Assembly: GCA_034638255.1 (NCBI GenBank)
Contig: JAWPGT010000012.1
Location: 310,001 to 374,000 of the forward strand
DNA: 64,000 nucleotides
Direction of reading: 5' to 3'
Source of the DNA: Coprinus comatus
Lineage: Eukaryota; Basidiomycota; Agaricomycetes; Agaricales; Agaricaceae
Notes under the pieces: model-generated
What the model saw: only the letters and a program-made list of their open reading frames with translations
What the model was told of the DNA's origin: nothing
Database searches by the model: none
In this document: positions 1-10,529 of the stretch, one piece after another
Numbering within the stretch: the stretch's first letter is position 1
How the letters are laid out: each line of letters begins with the position of its first letter
Made by a program: the position numbers and the translations under genes

Positions 1-18
1 AAAAGAAAGAAAGAACGG

Positions 19-37
19 GAGAGAGAGAGAGAGAGAG
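19..37. repeat. (GA)n microsatellite
   Basis: Uninterrupted GA dinucleotide run at the window edge. It lies in an A/G-rich spacer (1-752) in which I see no other supportable feature; the lysine-rich ORF at 556-756 is a by-product of the A-rich composition. Confidence 0.9.
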
Positions 38-752
38 CCTCGAGTCATAAAAAAAAGTAAAAGAAACGTCGAACATGCACATAAAATTCTTTGAACCTTC
101 AAGCTGCAAACTTTTCAAACTTGGTAAAACGTCACAATATAAAGTAAGAACTAAATAACTAGACACATAAGAAACCGTACGTAAAAAATGATAAAAAAAA
201 GTCGAAAAAAAAGAGGATAAGAAAAGGGGGTATAAAATTACGTGTTTTGTCGAGTATGTATGTATGTGCATGTAAATAAAAGGATCGCCCCCGGCTCTCC
301 TTTTTGACGTCCCACACCCATCCATCGCCCATCAACGTTTCAAACCATCAACATTAACCATGCCATTTTTTTCCGACAAAAAGGCAACCTAAGTTCAAAA
401 AAAAAAATAAGGAAAGAAAGAAAGAAAGAGAAGAAAAAAAACTAGATCTTCCATCATCATAACATAAAGAACGTTCTCCTCACCTCCTGCCTCCAACACA
501 CCAGAAAACGCGAAACAGATCTTGAGAAATAAAAAAAAAATGATATATAAAAAAAATGAAAAGAAAAAGGCATTTCATCAACATTCATAACCCCATAAAG
601 ATTCGTCATCTAACAAAAAAGAACAAGAACAAGAAAAGAAAAAAACCCATATCAAAATTCATTCTAAAAAAAGATCGTAAAACTGAAACCCACATCACAA
701 AAGCAGAACAGATCCAAAAAAAAACCGAAGAACCCAGCCTCAAAAATGAAAT

Positions 753-2377
753 CTAATGTTGAGGACCCTCAGGAGGACAAGGAGTCGGAGCTCTGCTAGG
801 AATTCTTGATGGGGGTCTAGAAGGCCAAGGACTACCATACGGTGCTTGATTATACCTAGCGGTATCCGTAGTTTCACCAAAATAACCTCCTAAATTCACG
901 TTTGACGACGTTGGTGGTAAAAGTTGGTTTGGTGATTGAGGTGTATGCATATTGTGTTGTGGTAATTCTTCACTGTTGGGAGAACCAAGTCCAAGTGCTC
1001 TAGTAAGAATTCTAGGACTTGCGAACGGTGACACCTTTGATTTTTTCCTCTTTCCTAAACCCAAGCTGTCCCCTTGTCCTCCCAGCAATGGAATATCGGT
1101 CGTGATTAATGAGATACCCTTGCTTTTTCCAATGCCGCCATTCAAGATACTCTTCTTATCTACGCCACTCCCGGTTTCTCCATTACCGGTCAACACAATA
1201 GAGATAACCTCCTTTCCAGGTGGTTGATTATACATCCAGGTAGCCGCCAAAACGGTACTAGCGCCAATCACAAAGCTCATTGTGATCCTGAATTCAAACA
1301 ACACGACACTCGCCAAAAAGCTCAACACAATGGACAAACTGGTCGCAAAGCCTTTTAGGATGTTATCCGAATATTTGATAACCACAGCGGTAACCAATCC
1401 ACCAAACACTTGGATGCTAACCGTCGCCCAAGCCCAAGCGCCGAAATTTCTAAAGAGATCTGTGACGAAGCCTTGGGAATTTGGGAGAGGAGGTGCGTAT
1501 AGGATTGGGAGCAGTGCAGGGATAAGGGAAAATAGTGATAATTGAACGTTTCGAACCCAAAGATCAGCCTTTGAGCCCTTCAAGACCATTTCGAAATAGA
1601 CACCCGCGAGACCGGAAGTAAAGCAAGCAGCGGTGACGGCTCCGAAGCCTTTCATGGGGTCCATGACGTGTACATTGAACTCGTGGGCCGAACCGACAGG
1701 CATGTCTTTAACGGACACATTTGAAGTAGAGCTTTGGATTTGAACAATACCAACGCCGATAGCGAGGAAAAAGAGGGAAAGCCATTTGGTAGTTGAGAGC
1801 TTTTTGCGGAGGAGAGCGACTGAAAAAGCGGCAGTGGTGAGGATTTTCATTTGGTAGGTGACTTGGAAGGTTGCCACGGGGAGGTTTGAAATGGCAACGA
1901 ATTGTAACGAGTTTTGGATGACGTAGAGAATAGCGGGGATAGACAGTTTCCAGCAGTCTGGACTGAATATTTCTCCACAGACGTCGACAAAGGTGGATAG
2001 GAGGGAACGTCTTTGTTGCCGAGGCGTGTCATGTACTGTCGCAGCGCGGTAGAGGGCGATGATAAAGGATATTGAGCCCTTGAGAAGTTCATTCAGGAGA
2101 ACAGCTGAGGCGGGTGAGTACGAGAGTTCTGGGGATGTCGACACGCGCGAATAGTGCATAACGATGCTGAGGGCTGCATTCTGGACGGCGAGGGTGACGA
2201 GGCTAGGGAGGGGTCAGCGTATGGCTATCGAAGCCAACCAGGAACATACGAGAGGTACTTGAGGGGCAGACCGCATACAGTTGGGGACGACTGCGACGAC
2301 GACGAGGGGTCTATACCGAATGGCTTGACCGCCGAGGGCGACAACGGCGAGAGACGAGGACTTTGTTTGTGGTGCAT
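753..2377 (-). CDS. Golgi UDP-sugar (UDP-galactose type) transporter
   Basis: Nucleotide-sugar transporter of the SLC35A/NST family, which exchanges UDP-galactose or UDP-GlcNAc for UMP across the Golgi membrane. Two exons: 2377-2250 and 2202-753, joined across a 47-nt GT-AG intron (2249-2203). The junction rebuilds the conserved stretch KYLS-LVTLAVQNAALSI followed by VMHYSR, and later family blocks are present (FQVTYQMKILTTA, then KGFATSLSIVLSFLASVVLF and AATWMYN). About 525 residues; many hydrophobic segments end near residue 370, followed by a long Ser/Pro/Gly-rich tail that looks disordered and is longer than in typical family members. I chose the ATG at 2377; a further in-frame ATG at 2485 is possible. 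It is divergent from the Mrp51 gene and shares its upstream region. Family call is secure; UDP-galactose versus UDP-GlcNAc cannot be settled here. Confidence 0.9.
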
Positions 2378-2973
2378 TCTCGCGTCAGAATCAAAGGACA
2401 AAAAATGATATTTCTGGCTATTTCTACATAATTCCCACGGTAGTCTAACTACTCCTGAAGAGGACAAGGTCAGTAAGTTTGACAACCAATCACTTCGGGT
2501 ATGAAGGTGGAGGGCCTCAGCTTCGCCTTTATCTCGACACCCGCAACCATGCGAGGCTCAGCCTCCTGTTGGCCGGCTGCGTGTTTTTACCAGGATTCTC
2601 ATCCACGGCCCCACACCTTGTAGAAAAAACACTCACAATTTCGGTAACAAAAGTACATTGTACATTAACATGTAGAATACCTCCAGGTGATCCTGCGTCC
2701 TCACCCCTCGACCAGTGGGAGAAGCAATCAGCAAAGATTGTTTTTGAGAATCCTCTTCTCTCTCCGACGTTTGTCTGGACCGTCCATCCCTCGATTATCC
2801 TTCCTCTTGCGAAGAAAAAATGCGGGATGCGACAGTAATTTGGACGTCGTGGATTGATCAACAATCTAAATTTTCCACCTTTATATACCCCCTCCGGCTA
2901 GCTCCGGTGCATCACGTGCATTTGTGTTCCGCCAAAAGAAATTTGGGAAAGGGCCGTTAGTGAAGCAGACGCG
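2378..2973. promoter_or_regulatory. Shared divergent promoter region
   Basis: This 596-bp spacer separates two start codons pointing away from each other (transporter on minus, Mrp51 on plus). A TATA-like stretch (TATATA at 2882-2887) lies about 90 bp before the plus-strand start. Short ORFs inside are not supported by homology. Promoter function is inferred from position. Confidence 0.5.
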
Positions 2974-4644
2974 ATGGCTACGTCGCTCAGCAAAGCTGCG
3001 AATCGTGGCGTTCCACCCCCTTCAGCCTTCTCGGAACTCCTTCATCGTTCCAAGTTCTCCTCCTACGACCCCGCAATCAACCAGACCTATACCGCACCTC
3101 CCTCCTACACTCATAGAGGCAACTATGGACTCAAACGCGCTATCCCTATGCGCCAAAAGGACAGTTGCATTTCACTAGCCTCCTTTGAGCATCCAGCTTC
3201 TTTCACGGAATGGAACAACGCCGAGCAGCAGGTCAAGTTCGTTAAACGTGTCCAGGAAATGAATCTTCGTCCTATCCCTCACCTGAGCTCTTCATGGACA
3301 AAGGGTCTCGGTGATGCAAAGACTCAATGGCTCATTGACTCTGAATTCGCTGAACATGACTATGACAAGAAAGTCGTCTACGAACTTGCTACTGAGACCG
3401 GCAAAACTACCGATTCTGCAGCTACCGACTCTACAACTTCCGACTCTACAACTTCCGACTCTGCAACCTCCGCTACGAAGTCTGTTTTTCCTCAGACCAA
3501 CGACTTCCAAGGTCATGGGAAAAGAGGTCGTGGTGCTTATGGCTCTAATCGTGCACCACCCCAAAGCGTAGAGCCAATTTCATTCGATATTCAACCCAAC
3601 ATCGATTCAATGTCACCTGCCCAATTCAAACGCTACCTTGCTCACTTGCGTACTCTCCGTCCTAAATTCCAAGCCTATCTCGCCGAACAATATGCTGAAC
3701 GTGCGACAACACAAGATTTTACCCCCGGATCTCAATCCGAATTGGACAAGGAAATCCCTCTTTATGTTGCTTCCCAAAATCCATTCCACCGTCTTCATCG
3801 TCGTTTCCTTAGCAAACATACCGCAGACGAATTCAAAGAATCAAACAAGATCCAACCTCATCCCCATCAAGTTGGTGGTCTTATGTATTCACACCCTTCG
3901 ATTCTTGAAACTGTTCTGTCAACCGAGCCTCAACCTGGTTTAATTTTGCAAAAAGCACCAAATTTCGATGGTAGATTCCGCGAAACGAGTGATTATATTG
4001 CTTTGTTCGGTGGAATTGCTGCACAGCTGAAGAATATCTATTCTGGTACCCAACTTCCATTATACGACCCAGATGCTACGGAACCTATCTCCTCTTCCTC
4101 TTCATCGTCCACTTCCCCGACCCCCAAACCGCTTCCTCTTGTACTTCAAGGGAATAATAACGCAGAAATATCTTCAACAACTGAAGACAGTACCTCCAAC
4201 TTCCGTATGACTCGTCTCATAGTCGAAACTCCTCCCAAGACTGTCTCATACGCAGCTGCCAAATCTGTTCCTAAGGAACTTATGAATACCGTTAAAGTGA
4301 TAGCGGAAGTGGCCACCGATCTTCCATGGTCTCAAAGAAATTTGGAAAATCCTTATAAACCTGGATCATACGAATACGTTACTCATCAAATGTTGATGAT
4401 GTCTCGATATATGGCTAAACAAAGGAGTGCTGGGTTACTTAGTAATAACCCTGCTTTAGATGGTATTAATCTTAGTTTTACAAAGTATCAGAGGAATCGG
4501 GAAGTTGGAAAGGCTAGAGCTGCGTTGAAGAATGTTCAGGATGGTTCAACTGGTTATGTTGGTAGGAATGTTTATGGAAAAGCGATGTTGAATACTCTTC
4601 AAGGGATTATTTCACCTGGGAAAGTTGGAGATGATGAGTTGTAG
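2974..4644 (+). CDS. mrp51: Mitochondrial small-subunit ribosomal protein Mrp51 family
   Basis: Single-exon gene of 556 residues. The N-terminal third matches the fungal Mrp51 (bS1m) family: a segment reading FSELLHRSKFSSYDPAIN, then HRGNYGLKRAIP and the TEWNNAEQQVKFVKR block, which in known members place the protein on the mitochondrial small ribosomal subunit, where it supports translation of mitochondrial mRNAs. Residues about 148-165 are a 5-residue Thr/Asp/Ser tandem repeat. The C-terminal half includes a conserved-looking segment around NVYGKAMLNTLQGIISPG. The start is the first ATG after the TATA-like region, and the N-terminus is Ser/Ala/Arg-containing with no acid, compatible with mitochondrial import. 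No introns are needed, unlike most neighbours. Confidence 0.88.
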   Translation: MATSLSKAANRGVPPPSAFSELLHRSKFSSYDPAINQTYTAPPSYTHRGNYGLKRAIPMRQKDSCISLASFEHPASFTEWNNAEQQVKFVKRVQEMNLRPIPHLSSSWTKGLGDAKTQWLIDSEFAEHDYDKKVVYELATETGKTTDSAATDSTTSDSTTSDSATSATKSVFPQTNDFQGHGKRGRGAYGSNRAPPQSVEPISFDIQPNIDSMSPAQFKRYLAHLRTLRPKFQAYLAEQYAERATTQDFTPGSQSELDKEIPLYVASQNPFHRLHRRFLSKHTADEFKESNKIQPHPHQVGGLMYSHPSILETVLSTEPQPGLILQKAPNFDGRFRETSDYIALFGGIAAQLKNIYSGTQLPLYDPDATEPISSSSSSSTSPTPKPLPLVLQGNNNAEISSTTEDSTSNFRMTRLIVETPPKTVSYAAAKSVPKELMNTVKVIAEVATDLPWSQRNLENPYKPGSYEYVTHQMLMMSRYMAKQRSAGLLSNNPALDGINLSFTKYQRNREVGKARAALKNVQDGSTGYVGRNVYGKAMLNTLQGIISPGKVGDDEL

Positions 4645-5770
4645 TAGATGTGTGAGGAGTTGTTGGATAATATATATATTTTTTTTCATTGCTTTTTTTG
4701 ATTTTATGAAGGTGAACGTACGATTGGATTCGGAATTAAACAAAATTCTACTCTTTCCCCAATCTCTGATATATGAATATTTTTCTGTGGATGTGAATTC
4801 AGATTAGTGAGTTTTGATTGAATATATGCGTAATGTGTTCGATAATTATTGATTTGTTTAGAAAATCAGGTTCTAAGCTTGCGTTTACGACTTATGGTTT
4901 CCCTTTATTCGTTCCACCCTTTGTTTTAATCAAGTTTTCGTTTCATCTCTTCTTTAACTGTCCACCAGAAAACTACATTACAATGCGTCACATACAATGG
5001 TATCGAAACGGAAAATATAGTGCATAGTGCAGAGGGAGTTCTTATGTTCAGCGCCTCACAGGAACCTTAACTTCTTTGTTACAAAATTCTCCTTCATCAA
5101 TGGGTTCTCTTTCATCATTTGTGATGAATCCTATCTCCACAATTATTGTATGGGAGACGGGTTCATGGCACAGTGAGGTGGTACATATATTATGGTCATA
5201 ACACTCATGAACGACCACGATGGTAAAAGGCTAGAAAGGTAACGTGAAAGCTCGATACAATGCAATGTAGTGAAAAAACATTTCCTGATGTAACCCAGGG
5301 GTCAAACACATATTGATTTCATGTAGGTAACAAACATGGGCGGGCCAAGTTTGCCGCACTTCTCCAGAAAGACCGATTCAACCCGAGTATCAACAAAATC
5401 CAACCTGAATCCAAACCCATATCAACTCTTCCGACTGCCACACACCAATAATAGAGCCAGTTGTGGCACACACCATTCCGGGTCCGAGCCATACAATGCA
5501 ACACCCCCACACCTGTATCTCTTCTCCTACCGGCACCAGTTACAATCCCTGCAAGAAAATTGGAAATTTTACGATAGCGCGAAACCCGTCGCTGCAACTG
5601 TTCGTAACCCAGATTTCATAAAGTGGAATGGAGAACTATACGTCAAGTACAAACATGTTATAGAGTATTTCAATATATTATACATTTTTTTTCAATGACG
5701 ATCATGTTGATGTTACGACTTCTTAATTACTTTCTCCTTGTCAACTCCCCGCAGCAAACACAGTCACGAA
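4645..5770. other. Intergenic spacer, no supported gene
   Basis: Downstream region of Mrp51 and 3' flank of the minus-strand ubiquitin fusion. It is AT-rich up to 5.3 kb. A 120-codon plus-strand ORF at 5336-5698 has no recognisable domain or splice context and is not called as a gene. Confidence 0.5.
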
Positions 5771-6840
5771 CTAGTGTGTTCGAATCTCCATTCCTCCCCA
5801 TTCGACGACGCGGAAAAGTTTTGCATCCAGTATATGATCCACGTCAACCCCTACAACATCTCTCCAGAAGATGGGCTCTTCTTGAACTCTTTGCCTTGCT
5901 TCAAGCCAATTGTCAAGTTGATCTTCCCTCACACCCTTGAAGAGCATGAATACCCGAAGAGTTACGTCTGGAGCAGGAGTCACGTCAAGAGGAGCAGCAC
6001 GCTCGTAGACATGCTGGGGTAAAAATCGCATAGCAACATATTGGTGCTTCTCAAGCGATGGAAGCCAGTACCTGGAAGGGAAAGCAAGAACGTCAGCCTA
6101 ATAGACGAACAGTGGAAAGGAGAGACGAACGTGATAAACGATGTTCGCGCTTCGGTATGTAGGCCAAGGACTCGAAGAACTGAGTCAAGATAGCACGATA
6201 CACTACCTGTCGAGACAACAATCGAGTTGCTATCGTCGAGACTCGGTCGGTCAGGGATAAACTCTTCGGTGGCATTATCGCTTCCCCTAATTTGGGGAGA
6301 CGGAGGAAAAACTGGTTCAGATGCTTGTAATGCCCTAGAATCAGGTTGTCAACGACCCTGTGCTGGAGGGTGGGGATAGATATCTTACTCTGCCTCCCAG
6401 AACAAATATGCCACGTCAAGACCGGTGTTTTGTTCAGTCAGAATACCATCAGTATGCGCTCGGACGACCCATTCGATCTCCTGTCCGGCGGCTTGTGGCG
6501 TCTCCTTGATGCGTACGGTGGGATATAAGGTGGAAAATTTCCATTGCGAAGTGAGTGAAAGCTTGACGTTGACTAGAGTTTCTGAGGGTGGAAAGAGATA
6601 TATGACGGGCTTAGCACCCCTCAGCCGAAGCCTAAGATGTAAGGTTGACCCTTTCTGGATATTATAATCCTGGAGTCTATGATCATCTTCCAGCTGCTTG
6701 CCAGCGAAGATGAGACGTTGTTGATCGAGGGGAATGCCTTCTTTATCTTCTATTTCACTTTTTATGTTGCCGACAGTGGCCATGGGCAGGGTATCGATCG
6801 TAATAATCTTCCCTGTCGCTGTTTGGATAAAGATCCGCAT
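5771..6840 (-). CDS. Ubiquitin-domain fusion protein (non-cleavable), fungal conserved
   Basis: Three exons, 6840-6389, 6334-6131 and 6071-5771, with introns of 54 and 59 nt; all phases agree and give 318 residues. Residues 1-76 are a full ubiquitin fold sequence ([11 protein letters not shown] at the start, [18 protein letters not shown] in the middle). Equivalents of K11, K27, K33, K48 and K63 are kept; K6 and K29 are replaced. The domain ends RLRGA rather than RLRGG, so the Gly76 that deubiquitinases and E1 require is missing and the domain should stay attached. The C-terminal 240 residues form a separate conserved region (starting PVIYLFPP; later [27 protein letters not shown] and [11 protein letters not shown]) that I associate with Agaricomycete proteins of unknown function. 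A broken copy of its 3' end lies at 7.85-8.24 kb. Function unknown; a built-in ubiquitin-like adaptor is a reasonable guess. Confidence 0.88.
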
Positions 6841-7040
6841 CGTCGCACCTAGCCAAGTAGCAATGTAATTTAATAATGGAAATTATAGTGCTAGCTCACC
6901 TCTCTCTATCTGGTTTAGACGAATTGGTGTCCTATGCAGCCGAGGACGTTTCATGAAACTAGGATTAGCAAAAAATGTATCAATCCATTCCTTCACAACT
7001 ACGCACCATACCCCTGTGGTTAGACTTGGAGGGCTTGGAA

Positions 7041-7100
7041 GTGTTGAAGACGACGACGACACCACCGCCAGTGTTGACGACGACGACGACACCACCGTCA
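7041..7100. repeat. 30-bp tandem duplication, (GAC)n core
   Basis: Two adjacent 30-bp units, each a GTGTTGA head, a GAC-triplet run and an ACCACCG tail, differing at a few bases. Located about 200 bp upstream of the ubiquitin-fusion start. No coding assignment. Confidence 0.8.
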
Positions 7101-7852
7101 AGGAGTTTAGTTCAGGTATTAATATTGGCCATGCGTCGAGTGAGATTTCCGCAGGAACTCCTCGACACATCGGGAGTTCAGTCGTGTGATAGGTGACTCG
7201 GTCATTCAAGGGAATATTGGGAAAATGAGAACGAATAGATCTTTGAAGTTCCTATTGTTCAATAAGGCAATGGCAATCAGTGTTCATCTATTGCCTAGGC
7301 AAAGCGTTTGCGCTCACATAGTAATCGAGTGGTCGAGGAACTATGAGGCGCCGACCCTCATATTCGAGTAGAAATAAAGATGATGTTGCCCCGGGTGGTT
7401 TAAACCTTAGATTTCCATTCATTGCTTTGCAGTTTCACAGTGAAGGAGTAGAAGGACAACAGTCGGTAACAACAGGTAACAACCCACTGAAGGTTATTCT
7501 TCTTGAGCCACCAGCGGTAGAACGACTGGGGCGGAGTTCGAAAGGGGCTATCATGTGGCATGCACGAGGCTGATCAATTAATAGATATGGGGATTTAGCA
7601 GGTCCACAGTAAAGCTATCAGTATGCTGAAGTATTTTGCATCGACAGTCTAGCTACGGTCACCTATAGGACGGGTACTGGATCATGGGAATCCAAGATGG
7701 GGGAGTGGCCATCCAGAGAGAGAAGAAAATCATGAGTACAAACGGACAAGCATTGGCAAGCAGAATAAAGTCGAAAGTATAGGGGCTCAAGTCAACTATA
7801 CACTTCTTAAACTTACAGTTGATTAGCGAACCTATACACACTCGAGAATTAT

Positions 7853-8240
7853 TGTGCTCGAATCTCCATTCCTCCCCATTCAGTGACGCGGAAAAGTTCT
7901 GCATCTAAAACACGAGGTATGTCAATCCCTACAACATCTCTCCAGAAGTGTAAGTGTCGTACACTTACAATGTTACTATATCTGTATATTTTTACCTCTT
8001 TCGCTTTCTTTCAAGTTCTCTTCAATTAACTACGTCACCATCGTCATTTTTTTATTAGACTACGTCATTCATAGGTACATTGTAGTATAAGTATTCGTCC
8101 ACCTTTTTGTAGAGTATCATCTTTTCTTTCTTTCTCTCTCTCAATAAACATCGGTTCAAGGGATTTCGTTCGTCTCTGAGTGTTGGCTCACATAGAGCAC
8201 TTCCAAGAAGATGGGGTCGTCTTGAACTCTTTGCCTCAGT
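7853..8240 (-). pseudogene. Truncated duplicate of the ubiquitin-fusion 3' end, split by an insertion
   Basis: Bases 7853-7948 closely repeat 5764-5860, the last coding stretch and stop region of the ubiquitin-fusion gene (shared blocks include CGAATCTCCATTCCTCCCC and CCCTACAACATCTCTCCAGA). The match stops at 7948 and resumes at about 8208-8240 with the next bases of the parent gene (GTCTTGAACTCTTTGCCT). So the copy covers only the C-terminal end, carries base changes that break the frame, and is interrupted by about 259 bp. It is a non-functional gene fragment in the same orientation as its parent, about 2 kb away. Confidence 0.75.
7949..8207. mobile_element. Insertion inside the gene fragment, possible solo LTR
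   Basis: The inserted block begins TGTAAGTG and its first 20 bases are nearly palindromic (GTAAGTG, five bases, CACTTAC). It contains a long pyrimidine tract followed by AATAAA at about 8144. A TGT...ACA boundary is possible if the element ends at 8192; the short CCAGAAG/CCAAGAAG similarity at the two junctions could be a target duplication. No coding capacity. LTR identity is inferred from ends and composition only; a MITE is an alternative. Confidence 0.4.
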
Positions 8241-8497
8241 ATTCTTACTATATGGTCAACACGGAAATTTATTATTATTACACTTAACGAGTCACTTTAA
8301 GGTGGCCTAATTTGGGAGATGCAGACGCGAGAGAACAAGTTTCAAAACACGTGTAATATGTATCATAATCTAAATTACAGCGGAACCTAGGGCGCGGGCG
8401 CGTTTTTTCTAAATTGGTAAAATTTTGATGCCCCAGTGACGTGGAATAATATTTCACTAATATCTCTGTCAATTCTGCGAAAGAAGTTCTAAGACTT

Positions 8498-8566
8498 AAA
8501 TTCTCTCAGTGTTGCGTCATAAATTCTCTCAGTGTTGCGTCATAAATTCTCTCAGTGTTGCGTCAT
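8498..8566. repeat. 23-bp tandem repeat, three perfect copies
   Basis: Three identical head-to-tail units (8498-8520, 8521-8543, 8544-8566), then the first five bases of a fourth. The perfect identity points to recent expansion. It lies in a spacer with no recognised gene. Confidence 0.95.
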
Positions 8567-8740
8567 AAATTGGTGATTAATAATTGATGGTAGGGGCCAA
8601 CTTCCCACCAACTGTTCGTTCTCTCTCCCTTCATAATCGCCTTTTCCTCTCATTGGCATCGGCATCGCGTGGATCGGATCAGTCGTTGAAAGGGATTTTT
8701 TTAAATTTCTCATCACAGACTTCCAAAATGTATGTGCCTG

Positions 8741-8769
8741 TTTTTTTGTTTGTTTGTTTGTTTGTTTTG
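8741..8769. repeat. (TTTG)n microsatellite
   Basis: A run of T-rich tetranucleotides (TTTG repeated) within the same gene-free spacer. Confidence 0.85.
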
Positions 8770-8856
8770 TTAGTATCACAACAACAGTATAAATAGCTTT
8801 GATAGTATTGACGTGATTATTAGTGTCTTGGACGTTAGAATGTAGTAATGTAAATA

Positions 8857-8962
8857 CTTACTACCCACAATCCGCATGATGACACGGATTGTAATCCGGG
8901 TTAAAAACTGATAACCCCCGACCCGCAAAACCGCGGGTTTACCCCGACCCGACAACAATCCC
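8857..8962. repeat. GC-rich dyad repeat fragment, possible transposon end
   Basis: A GC-rich island in AT-rich DNA with CCCGACCCG occurring twice around a small dyad (AACCGCGGGTTT), next to ACGGATTGTAATCCG, which is itself nearly palindromic. Such structure is common at ends of non-autonomous fungal DNA elements. I could not find a matching partner end or target duplication, so this is a fragment at best. Confidence 0.3.
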
Positions 8963-9620
8963 TAGTACTTGTAATCAACAATCAAAACAAATTCTCTCCA
9001 TTGTAGCCTAAGAATAAGTAAAAAATAAATCTATCGCAAGGTGTATGCAGCCGAAGGCTGAAAAGCAGCCTCTAGTCTACGTAGTGAGATTTATATTCAT
9101 TTATCAATATTTTTGTTATGAAGTGTACTTTATCTTTCTTACTTGCTTATTCTTAAAATCCAAAGTTCAGTTCCTTGACATGGAATGCCAAACCTGTTAG
9201 TTCTTGGTGGGAAACGTCAAATACTACTTTGAGTTGAGTGCATATGATCTGACTCAGACTCATAACCGTAATATCTTGTTAAAACATGTTCTCTCTCAAT
9301 GAAAATAGAGTTTGGACTTGCTTGAACCGTGACCTTCGGCGACACAGATAAATCAGTGGCCAATGGTATATAATAGTTTGTAATGGGTTCTACCCCAAGT
9401 TCACCCTCTGCTCTATATCTCTCAACGTATATCTAACAACATGAAGTCAGACAATGGTCAACTTGCAAGAAAAAGGAAATATGGCAAGAGAAAAAATACA
9501 GGAACTAGAATGGCAAGTGGGTCCTAATACAATGGGCCAAGGCTAATTAATTTATTAATCCATAAACAGTTTAAAGTCATAGCTACGACATCCCAGGGAC
9601 CTAGTCGTGGTCAAGAGGGG

Positions 9621-10529
9621 ATGATTTATCATGTTGATCGGCCATGGGTACAACTACCTTTAGAGTCTGAATTCCGCCAGATTAAACAACAAAGGCGGCC
9701 ACATAGGGCAGCGCAACAAGTCAGCAAGAGGCAGGACCAGACGGAGACAAAAAAAGATGAACTTCTAATTCGTACATCCGATTTGAGACCAGACTCGTTG
9801 GACCACCCTGGAAATGAGCATTCTTACTTGGTCCATGATACGTCCTATCCATACAATATGTCTACCTCTACCACAGACGTCGCATCCACACCATTGATTA
9901 ATTATGGGCTTTCAACAGCTAACGTGGTCTTTCTACCATCTTTTCCAAATCCTATTTTTCCCGACAATACCGATATCACAAATTTGGATTATTACAACAA
10001 AGATCATCCACCTTCCAGATTTTCCTGGCCCGACCCAATACCATCACTACCTGCTTCAATGTGTCATGGAGATCCCACTTCTTTCCATCATCTTGAATTT
10101 CTGGAAGATATTACTATGGCATCAACATCAGACTTCAACCCCAATCCGGGTTATCAGGAATTACCTACTGATGCAGATATACAAATACTCACGAATGACC
10201 GTGATATTCCTGAGGTAGTCGACGTTTTTGGGTGGGATAATGCGGACACTACATTTATAGCGGGTGGCCCAAATATACCTCATTATCTCCCTACAGGCTC
10301 GACTCATTCTACCTGTACTTCCACATCTACTACCCCATCTATCGCAACCAACATGGCCTTTCATTCATTCAATAAATCTTATTTTAACTCGATGCCTCAA
10401 ACCGAAACATCATACCCTTCACATTTTGGCATGAATTATGGTTTTCATGTAGATTCGCAGTCGTCTGGATTTTTCTTTGACGGCTCTCTCAGTAGCTCAC
10501 AGGGTCATGCAAAAAATCCATGCACCTGA
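9621..10529 (+). CDS. Hypothetical protein, Ser/Thr/Pro-rich
   Basis: A 302-residue ORF; the frame stays open upstream to 9528, so an earlier exon or start is possible. The first 60 residues are basic and Gln/Arg-rich (around RQIKQQRRPHRAAQQ); the rest is rich in Ser, Thr, Pro, Asn and aromatic residues, a composition seen in activation regions of transcription factors, but no DNA-binding domain is visible. No membrane segment or signal peptide. It stands alone in a spacer with repeats on one side. The length without a stop in AT-rich DNA gives modest support; no family recognised. Confidence 0.35.
   Translation: MIYHVDRPWVQLPLESEFRQIKQQRRPHRAAQQVSKRQDQTETKKDELLIRTSDLRPDSLDHPGNEHSYLVHDTSYPYNMSTSTTDVASTPLINYGLSTANVVFLPSFPNPIFPDNTDITNLDYYNKDHPPSRFSWPDPIPSLPASMCHGDPTSFHHLEFLEDITMASTSDFNPNPGYQELPTDADIQILTNDRDIPEVVDVFGWDNADTTFIAGGPNIPHYLPTGSTHSTCTSTSTTPSIATNMAFHSFNKSYFNSMPQTETSYPSHFGMNYGFHVDSQSSGFFFDGSLSSSQGHAKNPCT

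Noticed and set aside
556..756. 66-codon Lys-rich ORF on plus
   Set aside because: Composition follows the A-rich spacer; no domain and no promoter context.
5336..5698. 120-codon ORF on plus beside the ubiquitin fusion
   Set aside because: No recognisable domain, splice signals or codon pattern; probably chance in the 3' flank.
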